Origin: Oceaniferula flava
GTDB lineage: Bacteria > Verrucomicrobiota > Verrucomicrobiia > Verrucomicrobiales > Akkermansiaceae
Assembly: GCF_016811075.1 (NCBI RefSeq)
Contig: NZ_JAFBGL010000004.1
Coordinates: forward strand, 186,001 to 250,000
Length of the DNA stretch: 64,000 bases
Reading direction: 5' to 3'
Within the stretch, counting starts at the first letter, position 1. Each line of letters opens with the position of its first letter. The notes beneath the pieces are model-generated. The model saw only the letters and a program-made list of their open reading frames with translations, made no database searches and was not told the DNA's origin. Positions 27,389-35,324 of this stretch are shown piece after piece. Made by a program: the position numbers and the translations under genes.

Positions 27389-28120
27389 TTACTTACGGCG
27401 GCGAAGCATCAGAGCCAAGCCACCCAGGCCAAGCAGAGCGGCGGATGAAGGCTCAGGAACAGCGGTTCCTTGGACATAGAAGGTCAGACCTCGCGTGCCG
27501 TTAACTTCGTTTGCTGTGTCAGTAAGTCGAATTTGACCACCACCAGAGGATCGTTCATCGAGCTGGAGATAATCGTCATCATTGGCATCCCCCTTCGAAT
27601 AGATCAGGAAAAAGCCGAACTCACTGTTTTCATCCACGATCAAGGAGGAATCGAGCGAGAACTGCAGGTATGAATTGGCGCCATAGCTGCCGTTCAAGGC
27701 AAAGGTTTCCTCGAACAGAGGTGTCACCGTTGTGCCGTCATAAATGTCAGCCGCGGTCTCTGTGGTGTCCCCATTGCCCGCCGTCCAGTCGGCCACAGAG
27801 CCTTGATAGACAAACAGAGTGACCTCACCACCGACGAAGGTTTGGGTAGTGTCCTTGGAGACCGTGATCGAATCGATGGCAAATTGGCCGCCAGTCGCAT
27901 TGTCGCCCGTGGTGAACACCATGCCGCGGGCATGGTTGGCGTTCGCCTCAATATCAAAGGCTCTGGTAAAGCTGTTTCGAGATTCCTCAGAGGCGATTAT
28001 ATTCCCTGTAGGAGCGTTATTCCCGAGGTTGACCAGCGTAGAGGCCGCATCAGCAAACCCTGTCGTAAGGGTCAGCGAACCGGCCACCAAAGCCATGTTT
28101 TTCCATGTATTTTTGTGCAT
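27389..28120 (-). CDS. PEP-CTERM-anchored exported protein
   Basis: 243 residues with a signal peptide (about 25 residues, ending FADA). The mature region is a Thr/Asp/Gly-rich beta-sandwich. The C-terminal sorting signal is nearly identical to that of the other PEP-CTERM protein in the window (VPEPSSAALLGLGG, hydrophobic stretch, RRRK), so both should be handled by the same exosortase. A strong terminator follows. The function of the exported domain is unknown. Confidence 0.85.
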   Translation of the reverse strand: MHKNTWKNMALVAGSLTLTTGFADAASTLVNLGNNAPTGNIIASEESRNSFTRAFDIEANANHARGMVFTTGDNATGGQFAIDSITVSKDTTQTFVGGEVTLFVYQGSVADWTAGNGDTTETAADIYDGTTVTPLFEETFALNGSYGANSYLQFSLDSSLIVDENSEFGFFLIYSKGDANDDDYLQLDERSSGGGQIRLTDTANEVNGTRGLTFYVQGTAVPEPSSAALLGLGGLALMLRRRK

Positions 28121-28268
28121 AGCAATGAATGACTCTCATCATCATCATTAACCGTCAAAGAAGTTAGCTCCAGCTGCAAGGGTCAATATTTCACCCTATC
28201 GGGAAAGATTCCCCCCTCCATGACTTACGTGACGCTCATTCCTCGCTGATGCAACCACTGACCTCAAC

Positions 28269-28304
28269 AAAAATTCCCCCTAAGAGCATGAGCCCTTGGG
28301 GGAA
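28269..28304 (-). terminator. Intrinsic terminator after the sulfatase operon
   Basis: Stem TTCCCCC(T)AAG / CTTGGGGGAA with one bulged base, followed on the minus strand by T5. It lies 42-77 bases downstream of the sulfatase stop. Confidence 0.8.
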
Positions 28305-28345
28305 GTGATTGGTTGTCAGCGGTCGGGGTGACCGCGGGCTGGAAT

Positions 28346-29860
28346 TTATTGATTTTTCCAGTCGGGTGCCTCTTCCTGAATGTTGGTCCAGAGGGCGATC
28401 ATTTTCTTTTTCAGTCGCTCGAAATCCTCAGGGCGATGCTTGCTGAGCTCGTTCGCCTGGGAACGGTCGACGCTGAGATCGTAGAGGGCGAAGCGGTTCA
28501 GTTTGGTGGATTTGACCCACTCGGAGTTACCTTGCTCGCCGCGCTTCGGCTCGAACCAGCCGATCATGCTGTAGTTGCCGTCACGCATGGCCATGCTGGG
28601 CAGGTAGCGATAGTCGTAGCCCACCGGGAACATCCAGCAAGCGGGGATCTCACGCTCCACGGCGGTCCCTTTGAGAGCTGGCATGATGTTGGTGCCATCG
28701 ATGGTGCGATCGCTGGGGACCTCGACACCGGCGAGGTGGCAAACGGTCGGTAACCAATCGGTGCCATTGACCAGTTGAGTGGAAACCGAGCCGGCTTCGA
28801 CTTTACCCGGGAGGCGAACGATGCCGGGCACGCGGTGACCGCCTTCGTAAACGTAGCGTTTCATCCCGCGCCAGTGGCCAGGTGTGCCGAAGCTGCGGTC
28901 GCGGCTGTTATCTTCCCACTGGTTGGCGGACTCCTGCACGGTGACGGGTGTTTCCGGGCCGTTATCGCTGGTGAAGACAACCATGGTGTTCTCGTCTTTA
29001 CCGAGTTTTTCCACGGCCTTCATCATGGTGCCGAGGGAGTCGTCAAGTTGGGTGACGGTGCCGTAGTAATACTTCTTATTTTCAACAATCGACTTGTTGA
29101 GCGGGCGGTGCACCTCGCCGTAGGCCACTTCAGTTTCCAGTTTATTCACCAGATCGTTGTCGTACATCTTTGAATACTTCTCCGGTGGATGAACCGGGGT
29201 GTGGGGCTCGTGATAGGAGACCACCAGGAAGAATGGCTTGCTGGGATCCGGGCGCTTGGCCATCCAGTCGCTGGCCTCCTTGACGATGGCATCGCAGTAC
29301 CACTGGGACACCTCACCGACGGGCTCGCCGTTGCGGATGAACTTGGCCGGGCTTTCCGGACCATCAAAGGCATTCACCTCGGTGGCGAACCAATGGTCGA
29401 AACCGTGATCACCTGGATCCGGCTGGTTTTTGAACTTACCGAGGTGCCATTTCCCCACGAAACAGGTATCGTATCCGTCGTCCTTGAGGAGCTTGGCGAG
29501 GGTGACTTCCTTGCTGCTCAGGTGACTGCGCTCAGGGCCGGCGATGGTGTAGAATCCCACGCGGTAGGGTGTCCGACCGGTCAGAAGGGAGGAACGTGAT
29601 GGCGAGCAGACGGTGCCGCCGGAGTGACAATCGGTCAGCCGCACGCCCTCGGACGCCAAGGCATCGATGTTCGGCGTTTTGATGATCGGGTGGCCGTAGC
29701 AACCGAGATCGCCGTAGCCGAGGTCATCGGCGAGGAAGATGATGATGTTGGGCTTTTCCGCGCTAAGCAGGGCGGGCGCCAGACAAACCAGCATCGCCGC
29801 CGACTTGAGCCAGCGGCCGAGTTTTGGAAAATGCATTCCGAATGTTTGATGTGCTTTCAT
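28346..29860 (-). CDS. Exported type I sulfatase
   Basis: 504 residues with a signal peptide of about 34 residues. FLADDLGYGDLGCYGHP binds the metal ion. CSPSRSSLLTGR carries the formylglycine cysteine, Cys85. FVGKWHLGKF, SYHEPHTPVHP and FTSDNGPETP are other active-site segments. It is the last gene of an operon with an SGNH esterase and a GH36-like galactosidase, so it probably desulfates a galactose-rich polysaccharide. The start at 29860 is chosen for its signal peptide; the longer open frame upstream overlaps the esterase gene. Confidence 0.92.
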   Translation of the reverse strand: MKAHQTFGMHFPKLGRWLKSAAMLVCLAPALLSAEKPNIIIFLADDLGYGDLGCYGHPIIKTPNIDALASEGVRLTDCHSGGTVCSPSRSSLLTGRTPYRVGFYTIAGPERSHLSSKEVTLAKLLKDDGYDTCFVGKWHLGKFKNQPDPGDHGFDHWFATEVNAFDGPESPAKFIRNGEPVGEVSQWYCDAIVKEASDWMAKRPDPSKPFFLVVSYHEPHTPVHPPEKYSKMYDNDLVNKLETEVAYGEVHRPLNKSIVENKKYYYGTVTQLDDSLGTMMKAVEKLGKDENTMVVFTSDNGPETPVTVQESANQWEDNSRDRSFGTPGHWRGMKRYVYEGGHRVPGIVRLPGKVEAGSVSTQLVNGTDWLPTVCHLAGVEVPSDRTIDGTNIMPALKGTAVEREIPACWMFPVGYDYRYLPSMAMRDGNYSMIGWFEPKRGEQGNSEWVKSTKLNRFALYDLSVDRSQANELSKHRPEDFERLKKKMIALWTNIQEEAPDWKNQ

Positions 29861-29892
29861 AATGATCAGTGTGAATGAGTGGAAAATCGTGA

Positions 29893-31422
29893 CTACTTCG
29901 AGTTGGCGTGGATGTCCCAGTCGTCCGTGCGGAACGACGAGGCGGGCAGGCCCTCTTTGTTGGCCAGGTTGGTGAAGTCGGCATTGCCCCATCCGAAGCG
30001 CACGGCGGCAGGCTTCTTAACCTCCGGGCTGCTGACGATGACTTTGTTGCCCTTGATCACCGCCTTGGCTGGGACAAATTCCTTATTCTTACCCGCGATG
30101 GTGAAGTGGCTGAGATCGGCGCCATCTTTGGCGACCAGGCCGCTACCGATGTCATCAAACTCCAGCACCATGGTGGAGCCTCGCACGCTGGCGGAGCGGT
30201 AGCTTGGGCCGGAGTCGACCACGCCTTTTTTGCCGTAATCACGCGCCAAGGCCAGGAGCGCCAGGCGCTCGCCGACAGGCTTTTTATCTTTCGGGTGGAT
30301 ATTGGTCACATTTCCCACATCCATGGTGACCACCATGCCCGTGTTCGGAACCGAGAGTGCCTTCAACTGTGCCTCACGAAGGAGGGCAGCCGGATAGGGT
30401 TCGTGTTTATACTGATAAGGTGCGATCTGGACGAAGTAGAAAGGGAAATCTCCCTGACCCCACTGCTTTCTCCAATCGTTGATCATCAGAGGGAACAGCT
30501 TGGCGTATTCGTAGGGACGTTTGACATTGGACTCACCCTGATACCAGATCACTCCGCGGAAGGCGAAGGGGATCAGCGGCTTGATCATGCTGTTGTAGAG
30601 CACGGATGGGGCCGACTGATTGAGGCCTTTGGGTTTCTTGCCACTGCGGCGGTGCAGCACACCGAGTTTTCTTTTCCATTCCGGATACTTGGCCGTCTGC
30701 TGCTTGTAGCCCTTGAGTTCCTCGGCCAGGAGGTCCGAGCGGATCCAACCCTCGATGGCAGAGCCACCCCAGTTGGTGGAGACCAGACCGATCGGGACAT
30801 CGAGCTCCTGATGCAGGCGGGAGCCGAAGAAATAAGCCACCGCGCTGAAGCTCAGCACGGAGTTCGGATTACAGACCGTCCAGCGTGCTCTGACATCGTC
30901 CTGCTCTTCGAGGGCGATGATTTGCGGCACATCGCAGAAGCGGATGTTAGGATACTTGGCCTTCTCGACGTCCTCTTTGAAATAGTCGGGTCCGAAGCCA
31001 CGCATTTTCCACTGCATGTTCGACTGCCCGCTGCAGATCCAGACTTCACCGGAGAGCACATTCTTGAGCTTTACCGAATCGTCGCCGCTGGTGACCTCGA
31101 TCGATAGTCCGGTGGAGGCCTTAGGAGTCTGCAGCTTCGCGCTCCACTTGCCGTCGCGATCGGCCACCGCTTTAATGGCAGATCTACTCCATGATGGCTG
31201 GATTTCCACCTTCGCTCCAGGTTTGGCGCTGCCCCAGATGGGGGCTTCGGTGTTGCGCTGGAGCACCATGTTGCTGGCGAACATGCCGGCGAGCTTCAGT
31301 CCGGCGGCAGGACGGGTTTGACCATTGGCCGGGGTCTTCTCAAGTGTCTTGGCAGCCTCGGCGGGCAGACTGAACAGCAGCAGAGCCATGCCCGCTGCGA
31401 GGGAAAAAGTAGGACGTTTCAT
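29893..31422 (-). CDS. Exported SGNH acetylesterase (sialate O-acetylesterase-like)
   Basis: 509 residues with a signal peptide (about 23 residues). A beta-sandwich precedes the catalytic domain. The nucleophile is Ser134 in WICSGQSNMQW; STNWGGSAIEGWI is block II-like and GVIWYQGESNVKRPYEYA is block III. Family members remove O-acetyl groups from sialic acids or other sugars; here the neighbours point to an acetylated galactan. It lies 14 bases after the GH36-like gene and 32 bases before the sulfatase. Confidence 0.88.
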   Translation of the reverse strand: MKRPTFSLAAGMALLLFSLPAEAAKTLEKTPANGQTRPAAGLKLAGMFASNMVLQRNTEAPIWGSAKPGAKVEIQPSWSRSAIKAVADRDGKWSAKLQTPKASTGLSIEVTSGDDSVKLKNVLSGEVWICSGQSNMQWKMRGFGPDYFKEDVEKAKYPNIRFCDVPQIIALEEQDDVRARWTVCNPNSVLSFSAVAYFFGSRLHQELDVPIGLVSTNWGGSAIEGWIRSDLLAEELKGYKQQTAKYPEWKRKLGVLHRRSGKKPKGLNQSAPSVLYNSMIKPLIPFAFRGVIWYQGESNVKRPYEYAKLFPLMINDWRKQWGQGDFPFYFVQIAPYQYKHEPYPAALLREAQLKALSVPNTGMVVTMDVGNVTNIHPKDKKPVGERLALLALARDYGKKGVVDSGPSYRSASVRGSTMVLEFDDIGSGLVAKDGADLSHFTIAGKNKEFVPAKAVIKGNKVIVSSPEVKKPAAVRFGWGNADFTNLANKEGLPASSFRTDDWDIHANSK

Positions 31423-31436
31423 GAATGGGATCGTGG

Positions 31437-33272
31437 TTAGTGGTTCGCGGTCTGGGTGATTTTAAGCAATCCGGATGCCGGCACTTTCCAGACCGAGGCA
31501 CCGGCTTTCAGGGTGGTGGATTCCTTGGAAATCACCTGCCCCTGGACATCGAGGATTTCCACGGTGGCGGCACCGTAGTCCTTGGCAAAACGAAGCACGA
31601 CGTCACCGCCGGCCTTGGCATTCACCACGTCGACTTGTGCCGGAACCTCGCCGTCGAGAGGGACAAATAAATCGTGATACACGGTGGCAATCAGCTTGTC
31701 CTTGCTGCGACCGATGATCAGCGGGTAGTTCTGCGCCGGCCCACGTGGTTCGAAGCGACCGTCGAGGAAGACGCTGCGGTTTTTCATCCAGTAATCCATC
31801 CAGAATGCGATCATCTGGCGGTGCGCTGCGGAGACATCACCGAGTCGCACCGAGATCTGCGGCACGCTGAACAGGATATTCTGAATTTGCAGGGCGGCAC
31901 TTTCCACCGGCTCGTCCGGATGCCACATGATCATGTCACTGTGCACCGCCGTTCGATCCGCCACCAGACGCACATCGACGATGTGCTTGCGGTTGATCGG
32001 GCCGGAGTTCGGGCAATCGACGGCACGCAGCATATTGCCATACTTGCGCATCAGCGGACCATTGTATGGCTGGCGGAATTCCAGCAAGATCTCCGGGTTG
32101 ATTTTCTTCAGTCGCGCGATGAGTTCGGTCATCATCTGATCCACGGCGACATCCACCGATGCAAGGTCCCGGCCATTGGAGGCGGTGAGGTCCTTGGCGG
32201 GGATGGCGGAGAACATCGAGATGAAATCGAGTTTCAAGCCATCCAGCCCCCAGTCACGCACGGCGGCCTCGTAGGTCTCGATCAAAAACTCGCGCACCTC
32301 CGGGTAGCGGGGGTCGAGCACGTGGGCGCCGAAGCCTTTGACGTAGCGCAGGGTCTTGCCCTTGAACTTTTTCAGTGCCTCGGATTTGTCGCCAACCATC
32401 GGCACGGAATACCACAGCAGGAATTTCTGATCGAGTGCGTGCACCTGATCGACAAAACCTTTCATGTCCGGAATGCGCTCCGGTTTCCAATCGCCGGTGA
32501 AGGCATAGCCCCGGTTGCTATCGAGCGTCTGCCAACCATCGTCGACGATGATCCCGGCCAGCCCCATCTCACCGCCGATCTTGCACTCTTCCAGCAGCTC
32601 TTTCGGGTCGAGGTGCTGGTGGTAGCTGTACCATGTCGAGTAAAGCGGCAGGCGTGCAGCCTCCGGCGTATGGGTCGGCTGATAGCCCTCTTGCGCGGCC
32701 CACCAACGGGTCACTTCCAGCAAGGATTGGTAATACGGCAGCTGGCGGGTATCAAAGCGCAGGGTGATTTCGTAGCTCTTCAGCGCCGGCTGTTTTTCCT
32801 TAAACAGGGACACCGCCAAGTAGAGTTTCGAATCCTCCTCGCGGACAAAGCCGGTGAGCAAACTCGGACGCAGAGCATCGGAAAGGGCGACGGTCATCCG
32901 GTTGCGGTCGCCAGAGTCGAAGTAGCTGTAGAGCGGCATCGCCTTCGAGCCGCGTGCGCCCACTTTCAAGCCCATGTGGCTGTTCTTTGGTTTGCTCGGG
33001 TCGGGAGTCCAGATGCCGACCATATCGACGGCCGGCACCGACCAGCTCACCGTCAGTGGTGGCGGCGTTGCGGCTTCAGGAGCTGTCAGGCTGAGGGTGG
33101 CGAGCAGCAAGTTCGGCTCGGGTGTGGCGTAGCTCCAGCTGGCTTTGAAATTCCCCAAATCTCCTTCGAGTTTGAGGTCAGCTCCTTGAATGGAGATCGG
33201 CTCGGCCGCTTGGGCGAAGCATGGAGAAAGCATCACGGCCGAAGCCACCAGAGGAAATAATCGAGGTATCAT
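31437..33272 (-). CDS. Exported GH36-like alpha-galactosidase
   Basis: 611 residues with a signal peptide (about 22 residues). The (beta/alpha)8 barrel has GIIVDDGWQ, FLLWYSVPMVG and GLDGLKLDFIS, whose Asp fits the clan GH-D nucleophile. RAVDCPNSG has the candidate acid/base Asp. A beta-rich domain is at the N terminus and a small one at the C terminus. It should release alpha-galactose from an exported-side polysaccharide. The ATG at 33272 has a GGAG ten bases before it; an upstream start at 33302 is possible but lacks this. It leads the operon with the esterase and sulfatase. Confidence 0.82.
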   Translation of the reverse strand: MIPRLFPLVASAVMLSPCFAQAAEPISIQGADLKLEGDLGNFKASWSYATPEPNLLLATLSLTAPEAATPPPLTVSWSVPAVDMVGIWTPDPSKPKNSHMGLKVGARGSKAMPLYSYFDSGDRNRMTVALSDALRPSLLTGFVREEDSKLYLAVSLFKEKQPALKSYEITLRFDTRQLPYYQSLLEVTRWWAAQEGYQPTHTPEAARLPLYSTWYSYHQHLDPKELLEECKIGGEMGLAGIIVDDGWQTLDSNRGYAFTGDWKPERIPDMKGFVDQVHALDQKFLLWYSVPMVGDKSEALKKFKGKTLRYVKGFGAHVLDPRYPEVREFLIETYEAAVRDWGLDGLKLDFISMFSAIPAKDLTASNGRDLASVDVAVDQMMTELIARLKKINPEILLEFRQPYNGPLMRKYGNMLRAVDCPNSGPINRKHIVDVRLVADRTAVHSDMIMWHPDEPVESAALQIQNILFSVPQISVRLGDVSAAHRQMIAFWMDYWMKNRSVFLDGRFEPRGPAQNYPLIIGRSKDKLIATVYHDLFVPLDGEVPAQVDVVNAKAGGDVVLRFAKDYGAATVEILDVQGQVISKESTTLKAGASVWKVPASGLLKITQTANH

Positions 33273-33374
33273 AGAAAATGCTCCAGATTCTGGAGTGTGC
33301 ATGGGACTACGTGGAACGACGGTCGCACATTACGTTTGACCCTCATTTCAACAAGGAATTCCACCCCATTGCAC

Positions 33375-33391
33375 AGGTCATTCATTGACCT
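33375..33391. promoter_or_regulatory. Inverted repeat upstream of the GH36/esterase/sulfatase operon
   Basis: AGGTCA-TTCAT-TGACCT, perfect 6-bp arms about 105 bases before the start codon. A second imperfect repeat, AGAGAA...TTCTCT, follows at 33400-33419, and CTCCAG-ATT-CTGGAG lies in the leader at 33281-33295. These are operator candidates; the binding protein is unknown. Confidence 0.4.
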
Positions 33392-33481
33392 AAGAAACGA
33401 GAGAAAGTCGCTATTCTCTAGGGATTGAGCCGTCGCAGACCGAGCCATCTCCTAGCTCAGCCGCCAGCGAGCCAGCGTCCC

Positions 33482-33688
33482 TCAATCGCGGGCAAGAAAG
33501 ATCGCCAGCGTCAGCACTGTGCCGATGCCCCAGAGCCATGCCGTGCCGGAGGTGAAATACGGGTAAAACATCAGGCCGAAACCCAGAGCCTTCGGCTGCC
33601 AGAGATCCTTCCATTTTCCATACGCCACATAAATCATCCCCAGACTTCCGAAAATCACCCAGGCGACGATGGTAGCAGGATCAAACAT
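33482..33688 (-). CDS. Small membrane protein
   Basis: 68 residues with two hydrophobic helices (about residues 5-23, WVIFGSLGMIYVAYGKW, and 44-65) joined by a short loop. Inner membrane, function unknown. It starts 6 bases after the CBM9-like gene and probably ends that operon. Confidence 0.65.
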   Translation of the reverse strand: MFDPATIVAWVIFGSLGMIYVAYGKWKDLWQPKALGFGLMFYPYFTSGTAWLWGIGTVLTLAIFLARD

Positions 33689-33694
33689 CGTCTC

Positions 33695-34447
33695 TTAGCG
33701 TTCAAATACCACCTCGCCCCAGTGCGCGGGGATGTGCATGTTCACCACTCCCTGCGGGCTCCAGACCCAGTTGTCCTCAGGGTGCTGCTGGTCCTCGGGG
33801 TTGAGACCATCACAGAGATCGGTGCCGTGCGGCGGGATGCGGACGTAGGCGCCATCGACCACTTCATGCTGCCACTGGACGCGGGAGAAGTTCACCTTCC
33901 ACATGTCGCCTATGGTCGGCGGCGTCGATCGACCAGGGTTATACTGCGCCAGTTCTTTCCATGGAAAAGCGATCTCCACCGACCAGCCATCGTCCGTGTC
34001 CGAGGGGTCGTTCAGCGTGCCACGCACGCCCACTTTCCGAATCAACCCGGGCAAATTGCAGCCTAACACCGGCTTACCTCCCTCACTGTAGGGCACCGGA
34101 AGGCTTAGCTCCCAGATGGTGCCGAGAGCATTCATTTCGAATTCGTAGTAATTGTTAGAATCACCGTCGGGATCGATGAACACTTCGAAATCGTTGTCGT
34201 TAAACATGATCTCGTTCTGCTCGGTGATAGTGCCCCAGACGTGGGGTTCTTCCATCTCGGCGGCGATGTAGAAATAGTCATCGTCCCAGGCCATCTTCGC
34301 GCGGGTGCGAAAGCGGGGTTTTAGGGAGGGGTCACCGGTGATGTCTTGAAAATCATTGGTCCAGGGCACATCGGCCCAGCCGGGATCAGAGATGAAACCA
34401 TCCAGAACCAAGGGGCGTGCGACACGCGGACAGTGGTATTTTTCCAC
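33695..34447 (-). CDS. CBM9/DOMON-like carbohydrate-binding family 9 protein
   Basis: 250 residues in the fold of family 9 carbohydrate-binding or DOMON-like domains, one domain per chain. Typical segments are VLDGFISDPGWADVPWTNDF, KMAWDDDYFYIAAEMEEPHVW, DNDFEVFIDPDGDSNNYYEFEMNALG and GWSVEIAFPW. There is no visible signal peptide, which is odd for this fold and leaves its location open. The start is GTG; no ATG is available nearby. It follows ferritin by 14 bases. The family can bind sugars or haem; which one applies here is not clear. Confidence 0.78.
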   Translation of the reverse strand: MEKYHCPRVARPLVLDGFISDPGWADVPWTNDFQDITGDPSLKPRFRTRAKMAWDDDYFYIAAEMEEPHVWGTITEQNEIMFNDNDFEVFIDPDGDSNNYYEFEMNALGTIWELSLPVPYSEGGKPVLGCNLPGLIRKVGVRGTLNDPSDTDDGWSVEIAFPWKELAQYNPGRSTPPTIGDMWKVNFSRVQWQHEVVDGAYVRIPPHGTDLCDGLNPEDQQHPEDNWVWSPQGVVNMHIPAHWGEVVFER

Positions 34448-34461
34448 AGCAGTGATGATGG

Positions 34462-34965
34462 TTATGCTTCTGCCTCAGCCTTGCGAGAGCCTAACTTATC
34501 GTTGAGATAAAGCAGGCCTGCGCTGTCGTCACCAATGCGATCTAACAAAGCGATGATATCCTCGATGCTCTTTTCCTCCTCCACTTGTTCGTCGAGGAAC
34601 CACTGCAGGTGGCTCTTGGTGGCGTGGTCGTTGAGCTTCAGCGCCAGCTCGTAAAGCTTATTGATCGAGCGGGTGTTCTCGATCTCGGTATCCAGCGCTT
34701 TTTTGAAGACTTGCAGCGGATTGCTGTAGCCGGTTTCCGGTGAAGGAATGGTGTTCAGCACCACCTTGCCACCGCGGTCCTGAAGGTATTGCAGCAGCCT
34801 CATGGCGTGGACTTTTTCCTCGTCCGACTGCATCATCATCCAGTTGGCAAATCCATCGAGGTTCTCGACGTCGAAGTATGTCGACATTCCGAGGTAGTTG
34901 TAGGAAGCGGTCAACTCCTGGTTGATCTGCTCGTTGATCGCGGCTTCGAGTTCTTCGTGAATCAT
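34462..34965 (-). CDS. ftnA: Ferritin (FtnA type)
   Basis: 167 residues, the usual length. Ferroxidase-centre residues are recognisable in NEQINQELTASYNY, SDEEKVHAMRLLQY, TEIENTRSINKLYE and FLDEQVEEEKSI. It assembles into a 24-subunit iron store in the cytoplasm. The start at 34965 (MIHEELEAAIN) matches the family N terminus. It follows a small cysteine protein by 49 bases, and a Fur-box-like palindrome lies upstream of that gene. The two are likely co-regulated by iron. Confidence 0.92.
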   Translation of the reverse strand: MIHEELEAAINEQINQELTASYNYLGMSTYFDVENLDGFANWMMMQSDEEKVHAMRLLQYLQDRGGKVVLNTIPSPETGYSNPLQVFKKALDTEIENTRSINKLYELALKLNDHATKSHLQWFLDEQVEEEKSIEDIIALLDRIGDDSAGLLYLNDKLGSRKAEAEA

Positions 34966-35014
34966 GGACGTCACCGTAGCCGACGATCTATCGGGAGGCA
35001 AGGAAGAGCTGGAA

Positions 35015-35215
35015 TTAAGCCACCACACGGAGACGTTCAATCTTGGGTAAGCGCGTGGCCAAGGGCACCGCCTTGCACAGGGCCTTCTTCGTATTCGCCA
35101 CGCGTGCGCACTTCTTACAAGCAAACTTCGGCTCCTCAGTGATCGCCGTCAATAGGTCGATGCGCTTGGCAATGTCCTTTTCCTTCCACTTGCACAATGA
35201 TTTCACTTTGGCCAT
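35015..35215 (-). CDS. Small cysteine-containing basic protein
   Basis: 66 residues, Lys/Arg-rich, with four cysteines: Cys8, the pair in FACKKCARVAN and Cys47. A small zinc- or Fe-S-binding protein is plausible. Similar short proteins with a KFxCKKC motif occur next to other genes in many bacteria, but I know of no function. It is followed by ferritin and probably shares its promoter. Confidence 0.65.
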   Translation of the reverse strand: MAKVKSLCKWKEKDIAKRIDLLTAITEEPKFACKKCARVANTKKALCKAVPLATRLPKIERLRVVA

Positions 35216-35223
35216 GTGACGCT

Positions 35224-35242
35224 AATGAGACTCAATCTCAAC
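35224..35242 (-). promoter_or_regulatory. Fur-box-like palindrome before the ferritin operon
   Basis: AATGAGACTCAATCTCAAC matches 15 of 19 positions of the Gram-negative Fur-box form AATGAGAATCATTCTCATT. The arms TGAGA and TCTCA are perfect. It lies 9-27 bases upstream of the start of the small cysteine protein that precedes ferritin. Iron-responsive control is inferred, not shown. Confidence 0.5.
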
Positions 35243-35324
35243 TTGTTGACAAGGAGAAATTTGTAGTTTTTTGACCCGTAAGTCGGTCATAGTGAATATT
35301 TAGCACCCTAGAATGCCCGATCTA

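Noticed and set aside
29908-31107. Open frame of 399 codons antisense to the acetylesterase gene
   Set aside because: The opposite strand encodes an SGNH esterase with intact catalytic blocks; this frame is a shadow.
31674-33260. Open frame of 528 codons antisense to the GH36-like gene
   Set aside because: Covers the coding strand of a motif-bearing glycosidase; its own translation has no domain and an unnatural Arg/His/Gln composition.
35271-35289. Inverted repeat TGACC...GGTCA after apbE, considered as a terminator
   Set aside because: The tract following it on the minus strand is A-rich, not T-rich, so it does not have terminator form.
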